Shown: piece after piece, positions 1 through 8,441 of the stretch
Layout: each line of letters begins with the position of its first letter
How positions within the stretch are numbered: the stretch's first letter is position 1
From: Ruminococcaceae bacterium UBA1320
GTDB lineage: Bacteria; Bacillota; Clostridia; Oscillospirales; Ethanoligenentaceae
Assembly (NCBI GenBank): GCA_002306975.1
Contig: DBTI01000116.1
Location: forward strand, 107 to 30,502
Length of the DNA stretch: 30,396 bases
Direction: 5' to 3'
The notes under the pieces: generated by a model
Databases searched by the model: none
What the model saw: only the letters and a program-made list of their open reading frames with translations
Told to the model about the DNA's origin: nothing
Made by a program: the position numbers and the translations under genes

Positions 1-63
1 TATTTCTATGATGAAAAGAGCGGAAGTATTTTAACCGTTGAAAAATCATATTACATCAAGTAA
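1..63 (+). CDS. 3' end of an unidentified upstream gene (partial)
   Basis: Frame 1 is open from the window edge to a TAA at 61-63 and would encode the last 20 residues of a protein, ending YYIK. The stop lies 39 bases before the fabH start, a normal intra-operon distance. The fragment is too short to name. In related clusters this place is often held by a MarR-type fatty-acid regulator, but nothing visible here shows that. Confidence 0.4.
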   Translation, partial: YFYDEKSGSILTVEKSYYIK

Positions 64-102
64 TATATCATATCGATGCACTGTTATCAAGGGGGACAGC
101 CG

Positions 103-1092
103 ATGTCAGGCGTTTTTATAGCGGGTTCGGGCATGTATGTGCCATCTAATATTGTAACAAATGATGATATGTCAAAAATAGTCGAGACTTCTGATGAATG
201 GATTTCACAGCGCACCGGAATCCGTGAACGCAGGTTTTCACAGGGTGAGTCAAACTACTTTATGGGCTCCGTAGCGGCTCGGCAGGCGATGGACGCTGCG
301 GAAGTAACAGGTAAAGAAATTGACATGATAATTGCCACCACCTGCACGCCGGACTATTTCTATCCCAACCTTGCCTGCATTGTTCAAGGCGAGATAGGTG
401 CGGGAAACGCCTTCTGCTGGGATTTAAACGCGGCATGCACGGGCTTTATCTATGCACTTGACGTAGCGCAGCATTATCTGGCTATGGGCAAAAAAAATGT
501 TCTCATTGTCAGCAGCGAGGTAATGTCAAAGCAGCTTGATTTTACCGACCGCTCAACCTGTGTGCTCTTCGGTGACGGCGCGGGAGCGGTAGTGATTAAA
601 GCTTCGGATGGCATGTATGCGTCATATCTGAAGTCGGATGGCGGCAATGCGAAAAGCCTTGTGTCAAGGGCTTTGAAAACACAGGGAATGTTCGCAACCG
701 ATAAAGATAACCCAAAGTATAATAAATATGAAGAGAACAGCGGGCATTTTATTAAAATGGACGGCAAGGATGTTTACCGTTTTGCCGTAAAGGCGATGAC
801 CGAGGCAATTGGAGGCGCGTGTAAAAACGCGGAAATCGATGTCTCGCAGCTTGACCTTATCATTCCGCATCAGGCAAACCTTAGAATCATCGAAGCCGCT
901 GCGAAGCGCGGCGGAGTCAGTATGGACAAGATTTATGCCAACGTAAGCAAATATGGCAACATGTCTTCGGCCTGCATTCCGATATGTCTTTCCGAACTTC
1001 AAGAAGCCGGAAGATTAAAGCGGGGAGACAAGCTGGGGCTCGTAGGTTTCGGAGCCGGTCTTACATACGGCGCTGCTGTGCTGGAATGGTAA
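103..1092 (+). CDS. fabH: Beta-ketoacyl-ACP synthase III
   Basis: FabH condenses acetyl-CoA (or a branched acyl-CoA) with malonyl-ACP and so starts type II fatty acid synthesis in the cytoplasm. The 329-residue product has the thiolase-fold triad: Cys112 in the AACTGF motif, His256 in PHQAN and Asn286 in YGNMSSA, close to the positions in E. coli FabH. An in-frame ATG at 76 exists, but the ATG at 103 is preferred because AAGGGGG (89-95) sits 7 bases before it and the protein then begins MSGVFIAGSGMYVP as in the family. It opens the fab/acc cluster; fabG follows after 57 bases. The residue between Asn286 and the Ser-Ala is Met, where Thr is common. Function is secure; primer preference cannot be read from sequence. 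Confidence 0.96.
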   Translation: MSGVFIAGSGMYVPSNIVTNDDMSKIVETSDEWISQRTGIRERRFSQGESNYFMGSVAARQAMDAAEVTGKEIDMIIATTCTPDYFYPNLACIVQGEIGAGNAFCWDLNAACTGFIYALDVAQHYLAMGKKNVLIVSSEVMSKQLDFTDRSTCVLFGDGAGAVVIKASDGMYASYLKSDGGNAKSLVSRALKTQGMFATDKDNPKYNKYEENSGHFIKMDGKDVYRFAVKAMTEAIGGACKNAEIDVSQLDLIIPHQANLRIIEAAAKRGGVSMDKIYANVSKYGNMSSACIPICLSELQEAGRLKRGDKLGLVGFGAGLTYGAAVLEW

Positions 1093-1149
1093 AAAATTCT
1101 TATATTCGTCGTATAAACTGTGGACTTATAATAGACGGAGGTATATAAT

Positions 1150-1893
1150 TTGAATAAGATTGTTTTGATTACCGGGGCTTCTCAGGGTATCGGCGCTTGC
1201 ATAGCGGAAACCTTTGCTGAAAAAGGCTATAACGTTGCAATCAATTGCCGCAGCCAAAATGAGGTTGAAAACGGCGGCAACTCGGTTGCTGAAAATTGCC
1301 GCTCACATGGCGTCGAAGCGGAATGCTTCATAGCCGATGTTTCGAATTTTGAGCAGTGTGCCAACCTTGTCAAAGAAGTGGCTGAGCGGTTCGGCTGCAT
1401 TGATGTGCTTGTCAACAACGCGGGCATAACACGCGACGGTCTGCTTGCCTTGATGAAAGAGGACCAGTTTGATTCCGTTATCGCGGTCAACTTAAAGAGT
1501 GTTTTCAACATGATGCACCACACCGCAAAGCTTATGATTAAGGCGAGAAAAGGCCATATAGTCAACATCGCTTCCGTTGCCGGCCTTTACGGCAATCCGG
1601 GGCAGGTTAACTACTCCGCTTCAAAAGCCGGCGTCGTAGGCATTACCATGTCGGCGGCGAAAGAGCTCGGAGCGCGCGGAATAACAGTAAACGCGGTTGC
1701 CCCCGGCTTTATCGAAACCCCGATGACGGCGGCTATGCCTGAAAAGGCAAGAGAAGCCGCGCTTTCGGGCATTGCGCTTCGCCGCGGCGGTTTGCCGAAG
1801 GACGTTGCCAACGCTGTCACATTCTTGGCTTCTGAAGAAGCGTCTTATATTACCGGTCAAGTGCTCGTTGTTGACGGCGGCATGATCATGTAA
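1150..1893 (+). CDS. fabG: 3-oxoacyl-ACP reductase (SDR family)
   Basis: FabG reduces 3-oxoacyl-ACP to (R)-3-hydroxyacyl-ACP with NADPH, the first reduction of each elongation round. The 247-residue protein is a classical short-chain dehydrogenase: cofactor motif TGASQGIG near residues 8-15, NNAG at 89-92, and the catalytic Asn114, Ser142, Tyr155 and Lys159 (YSASK). The C-terminal GQVLVVDGG segment is typical of FabG. It starts with TTG at 1150, 8 bases after GGAGG (1137-1141). In many clostridial clusters fabK and fabD stand between fabH and fabG; here they are absent. A 130-base gap with a perfect inverted repeat separates it from fabF. Confidence 0.96.
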   Translation: MNKIVLITGASQGIGACIAETFAEKGYNVAINCRSQNEVENGGNSVAENCRSHGVEAECFIADVSNFEQCANLVKEVAERFGCIDVLVNNAGITRDGLLALMKEDQFDSVIAVNLKSVFNMMHHTAKLMIKARKGHIVNIASVAGLYGNPGQVNYSASKAGVVGITMSAAKELGARGITVNAVAPGFIETPMTAAMPEKAREAALSGIALRRGGLPKDVANAVTFLASEEASYITGQVLVVDGGMIM

Positions 1894-1924
1894 TCATACC
1901 GCTGTTTGCTGATTTTTAAATAAA

Positions 1925-1981
1925 TATTATGACGGCGCGAAAAGTTACGATTTTTACCTGCATTTCATTGCCGTCATAATA
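1925..1981. repeat. 12-bp perfect inverted repeat between fabG and fabF
   Basis: TATTATGACGGC at 1925-1936 is matched by its exact reverse complement at 1970-1981, with 33 bases between. It lies in the only long gap between fabH and fabF. No run of T follows the right arm, so it is not an ordinary terminator. It could be a processing hairpin or an operator; the sequence alone does not decide. Confidence 0.55.
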
Positions 1982-2023
1982 CATTAGTATGATTATTTGA
2001 TTTATCACGGAGGAAATTTATTA

Positions 2024-3253
2024 ATGCGTAGAGTTGTAATAACCGGCATGGGAGTAATTTCCCCTGTGGGTTCAGATCTTGAAACCTTATGGAGTAATAT
2101 CAAGGCAGGCCGCCACGGTATCGCCCCTATCGAGAACCTGGACATGACGGGGCAAAAAGCCTCGCTCGCGGCGCAGGTTCGCGACTTTAATCCCGATGAT
2201 TATATCGATAAAAAAGAATCACGCCGCATGGACCCATGCACACGTTTTGCCGTCGCGGCAGCCAAGCTTGCAATGGAAGACTGCGGTACCGATTTCAGTG
2301 ACATTGACCCTTACCGTGCCGGTGTAATTATCGGCAGCGGCATCGGCGGTTTGCAGACAGAGGAAGAAAACCACACAAAGTTCGTAACAAAAGGCCCAAA
2401 CCGTGTTTCTCCGCTGATGATTCCACTGATGATTTCAAATATTGCCGGTGGTTATGTCGCCATGGCTCACGGCTTCAAGGGTGTTAACTACTGTACTGTT
2501 TCTGCCTGTTCTTCAAGCGGACATGCCTTGGGTGAGGCAATGCATTCAATCAGAGACGGCTATTCCGACGTTATCATAGCGGGCGGTGCGGAGGCGACCA
2601 TCACGCCTTTTGCCATCGCCGCATTTGCCAACATGATGGCGCTTTGCACAGCGACAGACCCGGACCGCGCGTCGATCCCGTTTGACAAGGAGCGCAGCGG
2701 CTTTATCATGGGCGAGGGCGCCGGTGTGCTTGTGCTTGAAGAATATGAACACGCGAAGGCGCGCGGAGCGAAAATTTACGCCGAGCTTGCGGGTTACGGC
2801 GCGACAGGCGACGCCTATCATATCACAAGCCCCGATCCATCGGGCATGGGCGCTCAGAAATCTATGGAATTTGCGATAAAAGACGCGGGGCTTACAACCG
2901 CGGATATCGGATATATCAACGCTCACGGCACATCCACACCTCCAAACGACAAGTGCGAGACACTGGCGATTAAGTCACTTTTCGGCGAGCGTGCCTATTC
3001 TATTCCCGTGAGCAGCACAAAGTCTATGACAGGTCACCTTCTCGGAGCCGCCGGAGCGGTAGAGGCAATTATCTGTTCACTGGCTTTACGAGACGGCATA
3101 ATTCCGCCGACGGCAAACTATAAGGTTCCCGACCCGGTATGTGACCTTGATTATGTTACACAAGGCGCTCGCAAAGCGGATATTAAAGCCGCAATCTCCA
3201 ATGTTCTTGGATTTGGCGGACATAACGCTACGCTCTGCATTAAAAAAGTATAA
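2024..3253 (+). CDS. fabF: Beta-ketoacyl-ACP synthase II
   Basis: FabF performs the decarboxylative condensation of acyl-ACP with malonyl-ACP during elongation. The 409-residue product has the KAS I/II Cys-His-His active site: Cys162 in TVSACSSS, His301 in NAHGTSTP and His338 in the STKSMTGH motif with its conserved lysine (Lys333). It ends with the usual GFGGHNATLCI stretch. A TTG at 1997 extends the frame, but the ATG at 2024 has GGAGG at 2009-2013 and gives the standard start MRRVVITGMGVISPVG. accB follows after 28 bases. Length and motifs are those of a normal, complete enzyme. Confidence 0.96.
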   Translation: MRRVVITGMGVISPVGSDLETLWSNIKAGRHGIAPIENLDMTGQKASLAAQVRDFNPDDYIDKKESRRMDPCTRFAVAAAKLAMEDCGTDFSDIDPYRAGVIIGSGIGGLQTEEENHTKFVTKGPNRVSPLMIPLMISNIAGGYVAMAHGFKGVNYCTVSACSSSGHALGEAMHSIRDGYSDVIIAGGAEATITPFAIAAFANMMALCTATDPDRASIPFDKERSGFIMGEGAGVLVLEEYEHAKARGAKIYAELAGYGATGDAYHITSPDPSGMGAQKSMEFAIKDAGLTTADIGYINAHGTSTPPNDKCETLAIKSLFGERAYSIPVSSTKSMTGHLLGAAGAVEAIICSLALRDGIIPPTANYKVPDPVCDLDYVTQGARKADIKAAISNVLGFGGHNATLCIKKV

Positions 3254-3281
3254 AGTAACGGCAAAGGAAGGGTTTGAGCCG

Positions 3282-3728
3282 ATGGAAATTAATATCGACA
3301 CCATAAAAGAACTTATCGGCAGTATTGACGCGTCGTCTATCAATTCACTTAAACTTGAAACGGAAGATTTCAAGCTGTCAATTGAGCGCGGTGCGCAGAT
3401 TTCAGAAGCCGCTAAGGCTGTTGAAGTAAGCTCTGTCTCAGTAACCGTACCCGCTGCTGCCGCAAATCAGCAGCAAGCAGAGGAGATCTGCAGGGGCACA
3501 GTGTTAAAATCGCCGATTGTCGGCACATATTATTCAAGCTCATCGCCTGAAAAGCCCGAATTTGTAAATGTCGGGCAGCAGGTGAAAAAAGGCGACACCC
3601 TTTATATTGTCGAGTCCATGAAGCTCATGAATGAGATTGAGAGCGAATGCGACGGAACAGTCGCCGAGATTTACGCGCAAAACGGTCAGGCTGTTGAATA
3701 CGGTCAGCCGATCATGCGCATCGAGTAA
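3282..3728 (+). CDS. accB: Biotin carboxyl carrier protein of acetyl-CoA carboxylase
   Basis: AccB carries the carboxyl group from biotin carboxylase (AccC) to the carboxyltransferase (AccD/AccA) to make malonyl-CoA. The 148-residue protein has an N-terminal segment (MEINIDTIKELIGS), an Ala/Gln-rich linker around residues 55-67 and a C-terminal lipoyl/biotinyl domain. The biotin attachment motif VESMKLMNE places the biotinylated lysine at Lys114. The ATG at 3282 is chosen because AAGGAAG precedes it at 3264-3270 and the frame upstream overlaps the end of fabF without family resemblance. It belongs to the fabF-accB-fabZ-accC run. A biotin-protein ligase is needed and is not in the window. Confidence 0.95.
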   Translation: MEINIDTIKELIGSIDASSINSLKLETEDFKLSIERGAQISEAAKAVEVSSVSVTVPAAAANQQQAEEICRGTVLKSPIVGTYYSSSSPEKPEFVNVGQQVKKGDTLYIVESMKLMNEIESECDGTVAEIYAQNGQAVEYGQPIMRIE

Positions 3729-3818
3729 GGATTCTGCGAAACGTTTAACTAAAAATTATCTGGTTTAATCATAACATAGCCGGGCAGTGTTTTGCCGGCG
3801 GCAGATTGGGGAATAATT

Positions 3819-4256
3819 ATGTCTGTTCTTGATAAAAAAGCAATTGAAGAGATTATACCGCACCGCGATCCGTTCATGCTTTTGGATGAGGTTACAGAGC
3901 TTGAACCGGGTAAGCGTGTTGTTGCAAAAAAACATCTTAAAGAAGATGAAACCTGGTTCAAGGGGCATTTCCCGGGTCACCCTATTCAGCCGGGTGTGCT
4001 GACGATGGAAATGCTTGCACAGGCCGGGGCGGTCTGTGTTTTGTCTATGCCTGAATTTAAGGGTCGCATCGCCGTTTTTGCAGGAATCGACAAGGCGAGA
4101 TTTCACAAACCGGCAGGGCCGGGCGATACGTTGACCCTTGAAGTGGAAATTCTAAAACTGCGCTCAAGTATCGGCGTGGGCAAAGCAATCGCGACAGTTG
4201 ACGGAAACAAGGTCGCTGTCGGTGAGATAACTTTTGCCATCTCCAAAGCGGAATAA
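3819..4256 (+). CDS. fabZ: 3-hydroxyacyl-ACP dehydratase
   Basis: FabZ dehydrates 3-hydroxyacyl-ACP to trans-2-enoyl-ACP. The 145-residue product has the hot-dog-fold signature: HRDPFMLLDEV near residues 15-25, then catalytic His50 in GHFPGHP and Glu64 in the following LTMEMLAQAGA helix. The ATG at 3819 follows a GGGGAA site at 3807-3812 and gives the family start; a TTG at 3792 in frame adds nine non-family residues. It sits between accB and accC, the usual placement in Clostridia. No unusual residue was noticed. Confidence 0.95.
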   Translation: MSVLDKKAIEEIIPHRDPFMLLDEVTELEPGKRVVAKKHLKEDETWFKGHFPGHPIQPGVLTMEMLAQAGAVCVLSMPEFKGRIAVFAGIDKARFHKPAGPGDTLTLEVEILKLRSSIGVGKAIATVDGNKVAVGEITFAISKAE

Positions 4257-4329
4257 GAAAATCTGTACTTTGTAAATCAGGTGAGTGAGCGGCTTTCCAA
4301 TGCGCTCTTCCCATTTAGGAGGCCTTCTA

Positions 4330-5682
4330 TTGGTCAACAAGGTTTTGATAGCGAACCGCGGCGAAATCGCCGTGCGCATTATAAGAGCCTGTCGCGAGCT
4401 GGGAATAAGGACTGTCGCTGTTTTTTCGGAGGCTGACAAAAACGCCCTGCACGCGCAGATTGCCGATGAGGCGGTATGCATCGGGCCGGCTTCCTCCAAA
4501 GACAGCTACCTTAATGTCAAGGCCATTATTGCTGCCTGTGAGGTTACCGGTGCGCAGGCTGTTCACCCCGGTTTTGGTTTTTTGTCTGAAAACGCTGCCT
4601 TTGCGCATACCTGCAACAAGTGCAACCTCATTTTCATAGGCCCGGATCCATCGTCGATGGAGCTTATGGGTGACAAGGCAGTGGCAAAGGACACAATGAA
4701 AAAGGCGGGTGTGCCTGTTGTTCCCGGTTCTGACGGCGAGATTGCCACAATCGGGGAAGCAAGGCGCATTGCCGATGCGGTTGGCTACCCGATAATGGTC
4801 AAGGCTTCGGCAGGCGGCGGCGGGCGCGGAATAAGGCGCGTCGATTCACCCGAAAAGCTTGAGGCAGCGATAAACGCCGCAAAAGCGGAAGCGGACGCGT
4901 TCTTCGGTAACGCCGGCGTTTACATTGAGAAGTTTATAATCGACCCGCATCATGTTGAAATCCAGGTGCTTGCCGACAATTACGGCAATGCGGTGTATCT
5001 TGGCGAACGCGACTGCTCTTTGCAGCGCCGCAACCAAAAAATGCTTGAAGAGGCGCCATCCTCTTTTGTTACGAAAAAGCTTCGTGAAAAAATGGGCGAA
5101 GTTTCGGTGCGCGCCGTTCACGCCTGCGGCTATAAAAACGCGGGAACGATCGAATATCTCGTGGACGCGACAGGAAACTTCTATTTCATGGAGATGAACA
5201 CCCGTATTCAGGTTGAGCATCCTGTCACCGAGCTCGTGACGGGCGTTGACATCGTAAAGCAACAGATTTTGATTGCCTGCGGTGAAAAGCTGCCCTTCAA
5301 ACAGAGTGACATTAAGATAACAGGTCATGCCATTGAGTGCCGTATTAACGCGGAAAATCCGAAGCTCGGCTTTCGGCCGTCGCCCGGAAAAATCGAATCG
5401 CTGCATATGCCGGGCGGCCCCGGCATACGCATAGACAGTGCGGTTTATCAAGGCTATGTCATACCGCCGTATTACGACAGCATGATCGCAAAGCTTATCG
5501 CCTATGCCCCGACAAGGGAAGAGGCAATAAGAAAAATGCGCTGGGCGCTCGCGGAATTTCTTGTCGACGGCATTGATACCAATATAGACTATCAGCTCGA
5601 AATACTTAAAGACAGCGACTTTTTAGCCGCAAACTATGATATCGGTTACCTTGAAAGAAAAGATTTCGCAAAGAATCTCTAA
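4330..5682 (+). CDS. accC: Biotin carboxylase subunit of acetyl-CoA carboxylase
   Basis: AccC carboxylates the biotin on AccB with ATP and bicarbonate. The 450-residue product has the three-part biotin carboxylase layout: N-terminal domain (VLIANRGEIAVRI), ATP-grasp domain with the glycine-rich KASAGGGGRGIR loop, and the catalytic EMNTRIQVEHPVTE segment with its conserved arginine and glutamate, then a C-terminal domain (GHAIECRINAE). The start is TTG at 4330, 7 bases after AGGAGG (4317-4322); this gives the family-typical beginning and a length almost equal to E. coli AccC. An in-frame GTG at 4285 has no good ribosome site. accD follows after 66 bases. Confidence 0.96.
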   Translation: MVNKVLIANRGEIAVRIIRACRELGIRTVAVFSEADKNALHAQIADEAVCIGPASSKDSYLNVKAIIAACEVTGAQAVHPGFGFLSENAAFAHTCNKCNLIFIGPDPSSMELMGDKAVAKDTMKKAGVPVVPGSDGEIATIGEARRIADAVGYPIMVKASAGGGGRGIRRVDSPEKLEAAINAAKAEADAFFGNAGVYIEKFIIDPHHVEIQVLADNYGNAVYLGERDCSLQRRNQKMLEEAPSSFVTKKLREKMGEVSVRAVHACGYKNAGTIEYLVDATGNFYFMEMNTRIQVEHPVTELVTGVDIVKQQILIACGEKLPFKQSDIKITGHAIECRINAENPKLGFRPSPGKIESLHMPGGPGIRIDSAVYQGYVIPPYYDSMIAKLIAYAPTREEAIRKMRWALAEFLVDGIDTNIDYQLEILKDSDFLAANYDIGYLERKDFAKNL

Positions 5683-5748
5683 GCTTAAAATTTGCCGTTA
5701 ATTCGGCGGTGGCTTATTAAAACCGCCATTGAAAGAGGGTGGAGCATT

Positions 5749-6615
5749 TTGCTTGAGGATCTGTTCAAAAAAGTAAAAAACCGTATGGCAGACTCTCCGA
5801 TGCAGGAATCGGAAAACGGCGTAAACATACCATCCAACATACTTTTCAAATGCCCTCGATGCCAAAATGTCATTTTTGCCGATGAGTTTGAAAAGGCGTC
5901 TAAAATCTGCCCAAAATGCGGCTATCACGCAAGAATAACCGCGGCGGAACGCCTTGCCATAACCGCGGATGAAGAAAGCTTCGTTGAATTTGACGAAACG
6001 CTTGATACCTGTAACCCGATTGATTTCCCCGGGTATGAGGCAAAAATAAAAAGTCTGCAGCAGTCAACCGGTATCTCGGAAGCCGTCGTTACAGGGAAAT
6101 GCTCAATTGAAGGGCAAAGCACTGTAATCGGTATTATGGACAGCCATTTTATGATGGCGTCAATGGGCTCGGTTGTCGGCGAAAAAATAACGCGGGCTTT
6201 TGAACGCGCCACACAACTTAAGCTCCCTGTTGTCCTGTTCACCGCCTCAGGCGGCGCGCGTATGCAGGAGGGTATTGTTTCCCTTATGCAGATGGCAAAG
6301 ACGTCGGGCGCGGTGGTCCGACACAGCGACGCGGGGCTTCTTTACATCACAGTCATGACAGATCCGACAACCGGCGGCGTTACCGCGTCGTTTGCTTCGC
6401 TCGGCGATATTATCATTGCGGAGCCAAAGGCGCTCATCGGTTTCGCGGGGCGCCGCGTTATTGAGGATACGATAAGGCAGCATCTTCCGGATGATTTCCA
6501 GTCTGCCGAATTTTTGCTTGAGCACGGTTTTGTTGATTTGATTGCAAAACGCAGTGAAATGAAACATGTTTTGGGCAGACTACTGAAGTATCACAGCGGA
6601 GGTGCGGATTTATGA
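5749..6615 (+). CDS. accD: Acetyl-CoA carboxylase carboxyltransferase beta subunit
   Basis: AccD with AccA transfers the carboxyl group from biotin to acetyl-CoA. The 288-residue protein carries the four-cysteine zinc ribbon of bacterial AccD (Cys35, Cys38, Cys54, Cys57), followed by the crotonase-like carboxyltransferase fold with FTASGGARMQEG and the PTTGGVTASFA stretch. The TTG at 5749 is preferred, with GAGGGTGGAG just before it (5735-5744), giving MLEDLFKKVKNRM. The last four bases overlap the accA start as ATGA, which suggests translational coupling and equal production of the two subunits. Confidence 0.95.
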   Translation: MLEDLFKKVKNRMADSPMQESENGVNIPSNILFKCPRCQNVIFADEFEKASKICPKCGYHARITAAERLAITADEESFVEFDETLDTCNPIDFPGYEAKIKSLQQSTGISEAVVTGKCSIEGQSTVIGIMDSHFMMASMGSVVGEKITRAFERATQLKLPVVLFTASGGARMQEGIVSLMQMAKTSGAVVRHSDAGLLYITVMTDPTTGGVTASFASLGDIIIAEPKALIGFAGRRVIEDTIRQHLPDDFQSAEFLLEHGFVDLIAKRSEMKHVLGRLLKYHSGGADL

Positions 6616-7424
6616 ACGAGGCATGGGAGCATATCGAAATTGTCCGCAATGCGAAAAGGCCAAACATAAACGATTATATCTCCATGATTTTTGACGATTT
6701 CATAGAGTTTCACGGCGACCGTTTTTACGGAGACGACTGTGCCATAAAAGGCGGCATCGCGATTTTTCAGGGCAAACCTGTGACGTTTATCGGAATGGTC
6801 AAAGGAAAAAATGTTGAAGAAAACAAAAAGTGCAACTTTGCAATGCCAAACCCGGAGGGGTATCGTAAAGCGCTGAGGCTTATGAAAGAGGCCGAGAAAT
6901 TTCACAGGCCTGTTGTCTGCATGGTTGACACGCCCGGTGCGAACCCGAGCATAGGCGCGGAGGAACGCGGGCAGGGTGAAGCCATCGCAAGAAATCTTTA
7001 TGAGCTCATGCGGCTAAAAACACCTGTTGTAAGCATAATATTAGGCGAGGGCGGCAGCGGCGGAGCGCTTGCGCTTGCGGTCTGCGACGAGCTTGCCATG
7101 CTTGAAAACGCGGTTTATTCGGTTATTTCGCCACGCGGGTTTGCAAGCATCCTGTGGAAAGACGGCTCCCGTGAAAAAGAGGCGGCAGGGCTGTTAAAAA
7201 TGACCGCAGAGAACCTTGTCACACTGGGTGTCTGCGATTATATAATCAAAGAGACGACAGGCGGCGCGCATACCAATCCTCAGACTCAGGGCATTTTTAT
7301 TTCAGAATATCTTGACGGAGCGCTTAAACGCCTTCGCGATGTTCCTGTCGAGGATATGCTTGAGTCGCGCTATGAAAAGTTCCGCCGCATCGGCGTTTTT
7401 TCAGAAGCCGATGGAGATATATAG
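6612..7424 (+). CDS. accA: Acetyl-CoA carboxylase carboxyltransferase alpha subunit
   Basis: AccA completes the carboxyltransferase heterotetramer. The 270-residue protein starts with ATG at 6612, overlapping the accD stop, with GCGGAGGTG at 6596-6604 as ribosome site. Recognisable parts are NDYISMIFDDFIEFHGDR, DTPGANPSIGAEERGQGEAI and the ILGEGGSGGALAL loop. It is about 50 residues shorter than E. coli AccA because the N-terminal helical extension is missing; short AccA proteins of this kind are known in Bacillota, so I do not read this as a truncation. It ends the co-transcribed acc block; 197 bases and a new promoter precede acpP. No terminator is evident directly after it. Confidence 0.95.
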   Translation: MNEAWEHIEIVRNAKRPNINDYISMIFDDFIEFHGDRFYGDDCAIKGGIAIFQGKPVTFIGMVKGKNVEENKKCNFAMPNPEGYRKALRLMKEAEKFHRPVVCMVDTPGANPSIGAEERGQGEAIARNLYELMRLKTPVVSIILGEGGSGGALALAVCDELAMLENAVYSVISPRGFASILWKDGSREKEAAGLLKMTAENLVTLGVCDYIIKETTGGAHTNPQTQGIFISEYLDGALKRLRDVPVEDMLESRYEKFRRIGVFSEADGDI

Positions 7425-7563
7425 ACTTTTACAGTTTGGCTAGAAGCAAACCTGCACAAACGCAATATAGAGTCGAAAAATTGCTTGAATAAATAATCTG
7501 TATACAAATTATTTTTTGAATTCTATATATAAAAATCATTTTCAAACTGTTTACACAAATATA

Positions 7564-7592
7564 TTGACAATGCTTTTTTGCACATGTAGAAT
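7564..7592 (+). promoter_or_regulatory. Sigma-A type promoter of acpP
   Basis: A perfect TTGACA (7564-7569) and TAGAAT (7587-7592) are 17 bases apart. Transcription would begin near 7599, about 20 bases before the acpP start. The surrounding DNA is AT-rich. This lets acpP be made apart from the acc genes. Confidence 0.8.
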
Positions 7593-7621
7593 AGTATAAG
7601 CCGATAAAGGAGGAAATTAAT

Positions 7622-7849
7622 ATGGTATTCGAAAAGGTAAGATCTATACTGGTAAGTCAGCTTGGCGTTGATGAAGAAAAGGTATCTATGGAAGCATCTA
7701 TTGTTGACGACCTTGGTGCGGATTCACTTGATGTAGTTGACCTTGTAATGTCGCTTGAAGAAGAATTCGATGTCGAAATTCCTGATGAAGATGTCGAAAA
7801 CATGAAGAGCGTCAGCGACATGGTTAAGTATATCGAAGCAAAACTTTGA
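7622..7849 (+). CDS. acpP: Acyl carrier protein
   Basis: ACP carries the growing acyl chain on a 4'-phosphopantetheine arm for all fatty-acid synthase enzymes. The 75-residue acidic protein has the DSLDVVDL attachment motif with the modified serine at Ser35, and the usual four-helix ACP length. The ATG at 7622 is 7 bases after AAAGGAGGA (7606-7614), a very strong site. It has its own promoter and is followed by a strong terminator, so it is probably monocistronic and highly expressed. In many relatives acpP lies between fabH and fabK; here it is at the 3' side of the cluster. Confidence 0.97.
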   Translation: MVFEKVRSILVSQLGVDEEKVSMEASIVDDLGADSLDVVDLVMSLEEEFDVEIPDEDVENMKSVSDMVKYIEAKL

Positions 7850-7870
7850 TATTCTTAAGTTGTCTGTATT

Positions 7871-7917
7871 AAGAGCGCGTGGCAAGCCTTTTGGTTTTGC
7901 CGCGCGCTTGATTTTTT
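7871..7917 (+). terminator. Rho-independent terminator after acpP
   Basis: A GC-rich stem pairs AGAGCGCGTGGCAAGCC (from 7872) with GGTTTTGCCGCGCGCTT (7893-7909), including a few G-U pairs, and is followed by ATTTTTTAT. It lies about 20 bases after the acpP stop. Confidence 0.85.
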
Positions 7918-8441
7918 ATACAAACAGTGTGGAAGTGAGCGGCCTCGGTGCTCGCATAAGGGATAAACGCCATGATGCGTTCGATTGTTCGTTTCACAAA
8001 ACGTGCGTATGAAACATAGTCAGAAAATCTTTTTGGATTTGAATAGTCGGACAGGAATTGTTCTTTGGACTATATTTACAGCTATTCCAGCTAAGATTGA
8101 AACTCAATATTGGCATTGCTGTAGTAATCAGTAACTTATGCATGAAGTTATATTATTATTATAATTGTTATAAATATAACTTGAAATAGACTGATTATAT
8201 GTGTATAGTATATATTATAATAAAATTTATTAGCACAGTGGCGAATTTTAATTCAATTTGTCATATTACGTACTTTATGGGAAAATTAAATACGGCATCT
8301 GATTTATTATAGAAACTATTTAAAAGCATATTGCAAATTTACTTGAAAATTGAAATGGCATTTATTCAGTCTTTATGCAACTTGGCATTACTGCAATGCA
8401 TATAGATAAAATCATAATCTATGGATGGAGAGTGATTTTAG
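7918..8441. other. Gene-free AT-rich stretch upstream of the HD-GYP gene
   Basis: About 520 bases with no credible reading frame on either strand. The first 120 bases have mixed composition; the rest is strongly AT-rich. I looked for a cyclic-di-GMP riboswitch because of the following gene and could not see its conserved core. The only regulatory candidate noted is a promoter-like pair at 8181-8209. Confidence 0.6.
8181..8209 (+). promoter_or_regulatory. Possible promoter for the HD-GYP gene
   Basis: TTGAAA (8181-8186) and TATAGT (8204-8209) are 17 bases apart. If used, the transcript would have a leader of roughly 225 bases before the GTG at 8442. Chance matches are likely in such AT-rich DNA. 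Confidence 0.3.

Noticed and set aside
7918..8441. Cyclic-di-GMP riboswitch ahead of the HD-GYP gene
   Set aside because: The conserved core of the GEMM riboswitch could not be found in the AT-rich leader; position alone is not enough.
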